From positions 1-5,924 of the forward strand of contig CAMPIG010000306.1 of assembly GCA_946886255.1 (NCBI GenBank): a stretch of DNA of 5,924 nt. The letters run 5' to 3'. The first letter of the stretch is position 1; each line of letters starts with the position of its first letter. Below, one piece after another: positions 1 to 5,289 of this stretch. The DNA comes from an uncultured Cellvibrio sp. Its GTDB lineage: Bacteria; Pseudomonadota; Gammaproteobacteria; Pseudomonadales; Cellvibrionaceae. The position numbers were made by a program, and so were the translations under genes. Below the pieces are notes generated by a model. It did not search any database. It was not told the DNA's origin and saw only the letters and a list, made by a program, of their open reading frames with translations.

Positions 1-314
1 AGGTCAGCGATGGATTAGGGCGTTATAACCAGGCGGGCGAGCAACATCATCCCAAATTACCGCGCAGTTCACCCAAAGATAAACGGATTCATGAGTTTGC
101 CAAACAAATTGGTGATTACCTGACGAATGAACACAATAAAGGCCATTTTTCCAAGTTGGGTATTGTTGCCGAACCTCATATGTTAGGTGAGTTGCGTTCA
201 CAACTGGATAAGAACCTGACGAAAGATATCTGCTTTGAGATTGATAAAAATATTACGACGTTGGGTGAAGACGAATTGCGCGAATGCCTGCCGGAAAAAC
301 TGACGCAGCATTGA
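1..314 (+). CDS. Host attachment family protein, C-terminal part (truncated by left window edge)
   Basis: The reading frame is open from base 3 to a TGA at 312-314 and gives 103 residues, the C-terminal part of a protein whose start lies left of the window. The visible part has a basic stretch (SSPKDKRIHEFAKQIGDYL), a conserved-looking core (KLGIVAEPHMLGELRSQL) and an ending of the type EIDKNITTLGEDELRECL. This order (nuclease- or Rossmann-like middle, an 'AEPHMLGELR' segment, then 'EIDKNLT..L..DEL') matches the family annotated as 'protein required for attachment to host cells' (Host_attach), known from plant-associated proteobacteria and common in free-living ones. The biochemical activity of the family is not established. 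The proline-rich gene starts 38 bases downstream on the same strand, so the two are probably co-transcribed. Family assignment is by recollection of the motif pattern; the N-terminal half is not visible. Confidence 0.75.
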   Translation, partial: VSDGLGRYNQAGEQHHPKLPRSSPKDKRIHEFAKQIGDYLTNEHNKGHFSKLGIVAEPHMLGELRSQLDKNLTKDICFEIDKNITTLGEDELRECLPEKLTQH

Positions 315-352
315 TTTCGCAACAGACTACAAAAACCACAAAACAGGATGAC

Positions 353-568
353 ATGATGCAGAACCCGGAAGAAAAACCTGATCACACCCCTGACCCCTTT
401 AAACCGGAACATCCGGATTGGCCGCCGGAAAAATTACCGCCGGATGCGCCAACAGAAGAGCCACCCGGTGAACCGGCAGAAGTGCCCCCGATAGACCCGC
501 CGCAGGAGTTGCCGCCTGTGTCACCACCACCTGGCGTACCGGGAGGCCAACCTAAAGAAATTCCTTAA
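353..568 (+). CDS. Small proline-rich acidic protein of unknown function
   Basis: This is a 71-residue protein from the first ATG of an ATGATG pair. About 26 residues are proline and about 15 are Asp/Glu, against four Lys and no Arg or Cys. It has no signal peptide or membrane segment. Prolines come mostly as pairs separated by two to four residues (DWPPEKLPP, EEPPGE, EVPPIDPP, ELPPVSPPP), which suggests an extended, disordered polyproline-II-type chain. An AGGA at 345-348 serves the start; spacing favours the second ATG at 356 (7 bases) over 353 (4 bases). An in-frame ATG at 284 would overlap the preceding gene by 31 bases and adds residues of ordinary composition, so I do not favour it. It follows the host-attachment gene closely and its stop overlaps the stop of the convergent kinase gene (TTAA at 565-568). 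I do not recognise a function. Composition and context make it plausible as a real gene, but the evidence is modest. Confidence 0.55.
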   Translation: MMQNPEEKPDHTPDPFKPEHPDWPPEKLPPDAPTEEPPGEPAEVPPIDPPQELPPVSPPPGVPGGQPKEIP

Positions 569-1929
569 GGCGTCTCGTTTTTTAATATGGGGAAATGTAC
601 GCTGATGCACAAGCCTCGGTTATCCAGCCCTTCGGTCACTTCCAGTTCGGCGCCGTGGGAATGTGCGATGCGGCGTACCAATGAAAGACCGATACCGCTG
701 CCGCGCCGATGATCCTGATCAGCCCGATAAAAGCGTTCAAAGATGCGAGCACGTTGCTCAGGATCGGGCACGCCGGGTCCGTTATCTTTCACGCATAAAG
801 TGATACCGTCGGTGGATGGCGCTATGCCACACATCAACTCAATACGGCTGCCTTGGCCGGAATAGCGCAAAGCATTGTCCAATAAATTACGCAATAAAAT
901 CCCCAACTCATCTACATCGCCACAGACAAAGCAGGGCTGTGCTTCGATGATTATCACTTGTTGTCGTTGTTGCGCCACTATGTCAAATTCATCGGCCACC
1001 AGTTTAATAACGCGCACCAAATCAACGCGCTCATGTTTAATGCCGTAATTGGACTCCAGCCGCGCAGAATCCAGCAGTTGTTGGGTTAGCCGCGTACCTC
1101 GTTCTACCGCTGTAACCAAGCGTGCGAGCGCAGCCCGGGTTTCCTCTGCCGTAGTGGAACCGGCGGCTACTTGTGCGTGGGTTTGTATCGCCGCCATGGG
1201 AGTGCGCAATTCATGGGCTGCATCAGCAATAAATTGCCGCTCATTATTGATCGCGGTATCAATGCGCAACAGCAAACGATTAAATGATTCGATCAGCGGT
1301 TTTAATTCTTGAGGTAATTTGTTGGTGGACAGGGGGGTAAGGTCGAATTCCTCACGTTCTGCGATATCACTTTGTAATGACGTGACAGGCTTTAATGACC
1401 AGCGCACAACGGCTTTCAGGGTTAACGCCAGGGTGATAAACACCATTAACGCGGCGAGGAACGCACCTTTAATCCAGTGTTTTAAGTCCATTTTGAAGGC
1501 ATCCCAGGGAATGCCGGTTTGCACGTAGACTTTCCCGGTGGCGTCTTGCACGCTATAAACGCGCCACTTGCGGTTATCGACCTCTTCAATGGAAAAACCA
1601 TCCTGGAAATTCGGGCGTAGCGGGACGGTTGGTGATTCCATGGAACGGAGCAAACTGGTTCCATCACTACCCCAAATCTGGAAGCTCAAATCATCATGGC
1701 CCGCTTTTTCATCAGCCGACAATTGCAACCGGCGGGAATCTGCAGACAATAAGTTAATGTTTTCCGGCAAGGAGGTAATGATCTGATGTGCAACATCGCG
1801 CAGGGATTTGTCCCACCAGCCGGTATGCTCGCTGGTCATGGACGCGATATGCAAGCAAGACCAGAGCATCCACATACCGACCAACACCAACATGGTGGCG
1901 AGCAATAAACGTCCGCGCAGAGATTTCAT
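565..1929 (-). CDS. Sensor histidine kinase, QseC/TctE-like
   Basis: This 454-residue inner-membrane sensor kinase autophosphorylates on His and passes the phosphate to the regulator encoded just upstream. Order of parts: cytoplasmic start MKSLRGRLLL; membrane segment about 7-29; periplasmic domain about 30-152; second membrane segment about 154-176; HAMP linker about 177-229; H-box ADAAHELRTPMA with His239; N-box LLRNLLDNALRYS (Asn348, Asn352); G1 box DNGPGVP at 382-388; F-box ERFYRA near 398-403; G2 box GSGIGLSL at 410-417. All catalytic motifs are intact. The periplasmic part has the WWDKSL..VA, FQIW..DG..LLRS, GFS and WRVYS pattern of the 2CSK_N-type sensor domain of QseC/TctE kinases. 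Length fits QseC (about 450). Its ATG overlaps the regulator stop as ATGA (1926-1929), which implies translational coupling. The ligand cannot be read from the sequence; QseC- versus PmrB-type sensing is open. Confidence 0.93.
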   Translation of the reverse strand: MKSLRGRLLLATMLVLVGMWMLWSCLHIASMTSEHTGWWDKSLRDVAHQIITSLPENINLLSADSRRLQLSADEKAGHDDLSFQIWGSDGTSLLRSMESPTVPLRPNFQDGFSIEEVDNRKWRVYSVQDATGKVYVQTGIPWDAFKMDLKHWIKGAFLAALMVFITLALTLKAVVRWSLKPVTSLQSDIAEREEFDLTPLSTNKLPQELKPLIESFNRLLLRIDTAINNERQFIADAAHELRTPMAAIQTHAQVAAGSTTAEETRAALARLVTAVERGTRLTQQLLDSARLESNYGIKHERVDLVRVIKLVADEFDIVAQQRQQVIIIEAQPCFVCGDVDELGILLRNLLDNALRYSGQGSRIELMCGIAPSTDGITLCVKDNGPGVPDPEQRARIFERFYRADQDHRRGSGIGLSLVRRIAHSHGAELEVTEGLDNRGLCISVHFPILKNETP

Positions 1930-2591
1930 ATTTTTTCTTCACCGATGCGATAACCAAAACCGTGGATGGTGAGGATGATATCGTCACCGAGCTTGCGGCG
2001 CAGCTGGTGGATGTAAACCGCGACGGTATTACTTTCGATTTCGCCATCGCCGCCGTAGACCAATTGCTCCAGTTGTTCGCGGGGTACCGTGCGCCCTCGG
2101 CGCTCCATCAGTACCAGCAGCGTGCGATATTCATTGCGGCTCAGGTGAACCTGTTCAGCCTCGCGGGTGACGACACGGCTGCTGGGGTCCAACGTGATAT
2201 TGCGGTACTGCAGCAGCGGCGAAACCCGGCCCTGGGTACGGCGGATCACAGCGCGCAAGCGTGCGCCTAATTCTTCCAGCTGAAAGGGCTTGACGAGATA
2301 GTCATCGGCTCCGGCATCCAAACCGCGAATGCGGTCGCTGAGCTGATCGCGGGCGGTAATAATAATGACCGGGGTCGTGTCGTAGCGGTCGCGCATAAAT
2401 TTGAGCACCTGCAAGCCGGAGCCGCCGGGTAATCCGAGGTCGAGTAATACGGCCGAATAGGTGTGCTCAACGAGCGCGAGTTGAGCGGCAACACCATCTT
2501 CGGCGCGATTGATCTCCCAATGATCCTGGCGCAACCCGAAGCCGATGGCTTCTGCCAGCATATTGTCATCTTCAACCAACAGGATTTGCAT
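1926..2591 (-). CDS. Response regulator, OmpR/PhoB family (QseB/PmrA-like)
   Basis: This 221-residue cytoplasmic transcription factor has an N-terminal receiver domain (about 1-115): acidic pocket Asp8/Asp9, phospho-acceptor Asp51 in LLDLGLPGGSG, Thr79 (IIITARD) and Lys101 (LVKPF). It also has a C-terminal winged-helix DNA-binding domain (about 125-217) with the recognition-helix pattern SNTVAVYIHQLRRKL and the wing HGFGYRIG. All phosphotransfer residues are present. The sequence ILLVEDDNMLAEAI..GL and LGLPGGSGLQVL is typical of the QseB/PmrA/TctD branch. The ATG at 2591 is preceded by a weak purine-rich GAGAGAG with a 6-base gap. It is the first gene of the two-component operon, and the kinase follows with a 4-base overlap. 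The divergent control region upstream carries two TTAA-type direct-repeat boxes of the kind bound by QseB/PmrA, so autoregulation is inferred. I give no gene symbol because orthology to qseB, pmrA or tctD cannot be decided by eye. Confidence 0.95.
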   Translation of the reverse strand: MQILLVEDDNMLAEAIGFGLRQDHWEINRAEDGVAAQLALVEHTYSAVLLDLGLPGGSGLQVLKFMRDRYDTTPVIIITARDQLSDRIRGLDAGADDYLVKPFQLEELGARLRAVIRRTQGRVSPLLQYRNITLDPSSRVVTREAEQVHLSRNEYRTLLVLMERRGRTVPREQLEQLVYGGDGEIESNTVAVYIHQLRRKLGDDIILTIHGFGYRIGEEKI

Positions 2592-2641
2592 AATGAACTC
2601 TCTCGCGACCGGGCAGGGTGCTATTGTAGCGGGGAAAGCGC

Positions 2642-2674
2642 ATTATCCTCGATGGTTTTTAAGACTTCCTTAAG
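2642..2674 (-). promoter_or_regulatory. Predicted autoregulated promoter of the two-component operon with a PmrA/QseB-like box
   Basis: Read on the minus strand, CTTAAG-N5-CTTAAA (2674 down to 2658) is followed after exactly 10 bases by a -10 hexamer GATAAT (2647-2642). The direct 6-mers on an 11-bp period match the known PmrA box (YTTAAK-N5-YTTAAK), which is close to the QseB site. The box occupies the place of the -35 element, and no good TTGACA is present, as expected of an OmpR/PhoB-type class II activator site. Transcription would begin near 2635, leaving a leader of about 44 bases before the regulator ATG. Regulation by the adjacent regulator is inference. Confidence 0.7.
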
Positions 2675-2700
2675 TCGCCTCGAATAGTTCTTGCGCCTTT

Positions 2701-2733
2701 CTTAACTCTTTTTTAAAAACCTTCGCTTATGAT
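2701..2733 (+). promoter_or_regulatory. Predicted divergent promoter with a second PmrA/QseB-like box
   Basis: On the plus strand, CTTAAC-N5-TTTAAA (2701-2717) is followed after 10 bases by TATGAT (2728-2733). This is the mirror image of the operon promoter, with the same 6-mer period and the same box-to--10 distance, and a similar intervening decamer (AACCTTCGCT here, AACCATCGAG in the other arm). No consensus -35 is present. Transcription would start near 2740, about 165 bases upstream of the SnoaL-like gene. Binding and activation by the response regulator are inferred from sequence only; the half-sites here match the PmrA consensus slightly less well than those of the other box. Confidence 0.6.
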
Positions 2734-2739
2734 GGCATT

Positions 2740-2904
2740 GTTCACTCAGATGAACTGCCCGTCGGGAGTCATTGCCAGATTAGCCGATATCCTCCCCGGT
2801 AATCCTACAGCGAATCAACCTGATTTACCCCCATGGCCGACCAGGCCCGTCAAAACCTGCCTGTTTTTTTGCACGATACTCGCTAACTTCAATGGGAGAA
2901 TCCA
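2740..2904 (+). other. Long untranslated leader of the SnoaL-like gene, possibly containing a short independent transcript
   Basis: Together with the two promoter arms and the short leader of the two-component operon, this completes the 313-base gene-free stretch 2592-2904. It lies between the predicted start site near 2740 and the ATG at 2905. I see no convincing coding sequence in it. A weak hairpin with a run of seven T ends at 2870, and a good ribosome binding site (GGGAG, 2894-2898) lies at its end. The leader may be simply long, may attenuate the gene, or there may be a second promoter closer to the gene that I cannot identify. Confidence 0.4.
2842..2870 (+). terminator. Weak candidate intrinsic terminator or attenuator
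   Basis: CAGGC (2842-2846) can pair with GCCTG (2859-2863) around a 12-base loop, and seven T follow directly (2864-2870). The stem is only 5 bp, so termination would be partial at best. An alternative AAAAC/GTTTT pairing overlaps it. If active, it would end a transcript of about 130 bases from the divergent promoter before the SnoaL-like gene. Confidence 0.3.
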
Positions 2905-3393
2905 ATGGTGACCTCAATTCATCACAAGAACGCCTTGATGATCAAACATTTTTTACACAGCGGCTATCAGGACAACCTGGATGTGCTGGACACCTGTGTA
3001 GCTGAGTCAGTGGTGTGTCATAACTTTCCGGAATTTAATCCGACCAGCCGCGAGGAATTCAAAGCCTTTTTTCGCTATATGGCCGATGCGATCAATCAAT
3101 TGCATTTCAAGGTTGAACACCTCACCGCCGATGAGCAAACAGTGAAAGTACATTTTCATATCAGTGGTGTGCATCACGAAGAATTTATGGGTTTTCCCGC
3201 GAGCGGCAAACGCATTGATTTTCATGGCACCAGTGTGTATCGCCTGGAGCGGGAGATGATTGTGGAGGCGTGGATGTATACGAGCGAGGTGGTACTGTCG
3301 GACCTTTCATCGGTGACGCGGCGGCAGGAGTTGGTGCGCTTCGCTTTAACCTCGGGTGAGGCCGGTTTGCAACGTGCAGAACTGATGTTGTGA
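2905..3393 (+). CDS. SnoaL/NTF2-like protein (ester cyclase family)
   Basis: This 162-residue soluble protein is of the NTF2-like alpha+beta barrel fold. The pattern CHNFPEFNP (38-46), a helix EEFKAFFRYMADAI (50-63), then VHFHISGVHHEEFMGFPASGKRIDFHG (82-108) and VYRLEREMIVEAWMY (111-125) is the signature of SnoaL-like 'ester cyclase' proteins, where G.H.GEFMG.P..G...F.G and I.E.W recur. The true reaction is unknown for most members; many are not polyketide cyclases. His83, His85, His90, His91 and Asp105 could line the pocket. The Asp that often follows the E.W motif is not obvious here (EAWMYTSEV). About 30 residues after the barrel form an Arg/Glu-rich helical tail (136-162). The ATG has a good GGGAG at 2894-2898 with 6 bases spacing. 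It is transcribed away from the two-component operon under a promoter carrying the same type of box, so it is the predicted target of that system. Confidence 0.82.
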   Translation: MVTSIHHKNALMIKHFLHSGYQDNLDVLDTCVAESVVCHNFPEFNPTSREEFKAFFRYMADAINQLHFKVEHLTADEQTVKVHFHISGVHHEEFMGFPASGKRIDFHGTSVYRLEREMIVEAWMYTSEVVLSDLSSVTRRQELVRFALTSGEAGLQRAELML

Positions 3394-3468
3394 AAGGGAC
3401 AGGGTTTTCAAAATTGTGGAAAGTGAGTTGGCCAAATTTATTAACCAGCCGAGGATGGTGGGCATAAG

Positions 3469-5199
3469 TCAGACGTAACGATTAGCTATTAAGACCAACA
3501 CAATAATCCCCAGCATCAACGACACTGCCTGCCAAAACAATACCGGATTTTGATCAATTAATGGCGGGCGGGTTTTGTTGAGAAACTCCTTGTTGGGGTG
3601 GCGCAAGTCGTAAATAAACTCGGCGGCTTCGTGGTAGCGTTTGTAAGGATTGGGATGGACGGCTTGTTTGATGGCGTCATCAACCCAGGCGGGAATCTGA
3701 CGGTCGTCTTTGGCGATGGGATTGTAATGCAATTTGTGTTGCGCGGCTTTGCTTCGGGTTTTCGCGATTTGTGTACCGTAGGGTAATTGGCCTGTGAGCA
3801 TCTGATAGGTGATCACGCCGAGTGAAAAAATATCGGCACGGGTGCTGCCGATGTCGCCCAAAAAATATTCCGGTGCGGCATATTGGGCGGTGCCGAGAAT
3901 GCTGTGCTGCTCGTGCGTACTTTCCACAATGCCGGCAACACGTGTCGCACCAAAATCAATAATCTTTACCGTCCCGGTGCTGTCGATCATGATGTTGTCC
4001 GGCCGCAGATCCTGATGCACCATCTCAAGTCGGTGAATGGCCCGCAGACCTTTCGCAATTTGCTCGACAATAACACGCACACTTTCAAGGTCCGGTTTTG
4101 GGTGATCAATCATCCACTGGGTCAGTGTTTGACCATCCACATATTCCATCACCGTGTATAAAAAATTGCGCTTCCTGGTGAGCATGTAGGCTTTTAACAC
4201 ATGGGCGTTATTGATGCGTTTGGCGATCCATTCTTCTGTTAATAATCGCTCCAGGTGCTGCTTATCCTGCTGTTGATCCACAGAAGGTGTTTTGATAATA
4301 ACCGGCGTTTCGTTCTCCATATCGATAGCGAGGTAAACATGGCTGCGGTGACTGGCATGGATTTCGCGCTGAATTTTAAAGCCATCGAACAACATCCGCG
4401 CATCCAGCAGCGGAGCAAACGGCAGTTCGGTTAATTGCTGGTAGCGTTCATCGGCATCCTTCGTGGGTAATTGATCTACGCGCACAATTTGCAGAGTGAG
4501 ATTGTCGGTACTGCCGTTGTCATAAGCGCAATTCAGGATGATTTGCGCTGCCTGATTGACATCATCCGGATGATGCTTCACTGCGCCAACAATTTCGCTA
4601 GCACTCACGTATTCATACACACCGTCAGTAGCCAGAACAAACAGGTCACCCTGCTCAAGGCTCAACGTCTGATAATCAATTTCGATCTGCGGGTTAACAC
4701 CCAGCGCGCGGCTGAGGTAACTGGTGTCTTCAGAGATACGTAAACGATGGTCGTTGGTTAGTTGTTCCAGCGTGTTTTCATGCACCCGATAAATACGCGC
4801 GTCACCGATATGGAAAATATGCGCCGTGGTGGATTTAACAATCATCGCACTGAAGGTGCATACGTAACCGCGATCCTGTTCGTAGCGATAAGGGCTTTGA
4901 CGTGTTTGTGCGTGCAGCCAGGAATTGGTGGCCATCAGCACGCGCATCGCCGATTTTTTAACGGACCAGGTTTCCGGTGTACAAAAATAATCAGCCAGAA
5001 AACCGCTCACCGATGTTTCACTGGCGATATGGCTAACGCTGCTGGTGCTGATGCCATCGGCCAGGGCGATGGCAATACCTTTGGTCGTACGTGCGGGTTC
5101 TTCGGGAATAAAGACTCCGTGGAAATCCTGGTTGATTTCCTTGCGGCCTTTGTTGGTGGCTTGGCCGATGGTTAATAGAAGTTGAGTGGATGAGGCCAT
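3469..5199 (-). CDS. Bifunctional PP2C-type phosphatase / Ser-Thr protein kinase with C-terminal membrane anchor
   Basis: This 576-residue fusion has a PP2C phosphatase domain at about 8-241, with metal-ligand motifs NQD (Asp25), ADG (Asp48), GDAR (132-135), ATDGVYE (Asp192) and STDNLT (Asp232). A protein kinase domain follows at about 273-533: Lys303 in VIIK, helix-C Glu322/323, catalytic loop HQDLRPDN (Asp397, Asn402), DFG (Asp415), and AAPE ending at Glu444. A single membrane helix lies near 553-573 at the very C-terminus, placing the enzyme on the inner face of the membrane. The glycine loop is not canonical (REIHASHRSHVYLA), and the usual HRDLKP is HQDLRP. I recall both changes from this fusion family, so they need not mean inactivity. 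Such fusions are often encoded beside nitrate/nitrite transport and assimilation genes, and here the upstream gene is a formate/nitrite channel. No ribosome binding site is evident before the ATG; it was chosen because the phosphatase domain begins a few residues later. Protein substrates are unknown. Confidence 0.93.
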   Translation of the reverse strand: MASSTQLLLTIGQATNKGRKEINQDFHGVFIPEEPARTTKGIAIALADGISTSSVSHIASETSVSGFLADYFCTPETWSVKKSAMRVLMATNSWLHAQTRQSPYRYEQDRGYVCTFSAMIVKSTTAHIFHIGDARIYRVHENTLEQLTNDHRLRISEDTSYLSRALGVNPQIEIDYQTLSLEQGDLFVLATDGVYEYVSASEIVGAVKHHPDDVNQAAQIILNCAYDNGSTDNLTLQIVRVDQLPTKDADERYQQLTELPFAPLLDARMLFDGFKIQREIHASHRSHVYLAIDMENETPVIIKTPSVDQQQDKQHLERLLTEEWIAKRINNAHVLKAYMLTRKRNFLYTVMEYVDGQTLTQWMIDHPKPDLESVRVIVEQIAKGLRAIHRLEMVHQDLRPDNIMIDSTGTVKIIDFGATRVAGIVESTHEQHSILGTAQYAAPEYFLGDIGSTRADIFSLGVITYQMLTGQLPYGTQIAKTRSKAAQHKLHYNPIAKDDRQIPAWVDDAIKQAVHPNPYKRYHEAAEFIYDLRHPNKEFLNKTRPPLIDQNPVLFWQAVSLMLGIIVLVLIANRYV

Positions 5200-5239
5200 G
5201 GATTGGGCTGGATGGTTCTTATTTAATTTCGGAGTGGTT

Positions 5240-5275
5240 GTCGGATTACGCCGCGTTGCGGCTAATCCGACCTAC
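5240..5275 (-). repeat. REP-like palindromic element with GTAG tetranucleotide
   Basis: Read on the minus strand, GTAG (5275-5272) is followed by an imperfect hairpin: GTCGGATTA pairs with TAATCCGAC (9 bp), then GCCGC pairs with GCGGC (5 bp), with an unpaired base at 5249 and a 3-base loop at 5255-5257. A GTAG next to a bulged hairpin is the hallmark of REP elements mobilised by RAYT (TnpA_REP) transposases. Closely similar GTAGGTCGGATTAGC palindromes are, from memory, widespread in gammaproteobacterial genomes. It lies in the 90-base gap between the transporter and kinase genes, both read on this strand. There is no T run after it, so it is not a typical terminator, but such a stem in the mRNA could stabilise the upstream transporter message. 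Confidence 0.8.
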
Positions 5276-5289
5276 ATTCAATATATTAA

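Noticed and set aside
284..352. Earlier ATG for the proline-rich gene, giving 94 residues
   Set aside because: It would overlap the host-attachment gene by 31 bases, lacks a clear ribosome binding site, and the extra residues do not share the proline-acidic composition. An AGGA precedes the ATGATG at 353-358.
1788..2270. 160-codon plus-strand frame opposite the two-component genes
   Set aside because: It lies antisense to the well-supported response regulator and kinase N-terminus, and the translated protein has no recognisable family pattern. It is a shadow frame.
2729..2911. 60-codon plus-strand reading frame in the divergent control region, ending as ATGGTGA over the SnoaL-like start
   Set aside because: Its first ATGs overlap the predicted -10, the next (2750) has no ribosome binding site, and the composition (scattered Pro, Trp, Cys) looks non-coding. 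It is more simply leader sequence.
3394..3468. Bidirectional terminator between the SnoaL-like gene and the kinase/phosphatase gene
   Set aside because: Only weak stems (for example TTTC/GAAA) are visible and none is followed by a convincing T run on either strand.
4762..5175. 137-codon plus-strand frame opposite the PP2C domain
   Set aside because: It is antisense to conserved PP2C motifs, with no ribosome binding site or family features.
5240..5275. Intrinsic terminator after the transporter gene
   Set aside because: The stem is strong, but no T run follows on the minus strand, and the GTAG-hairpin layout fits a REP element better.
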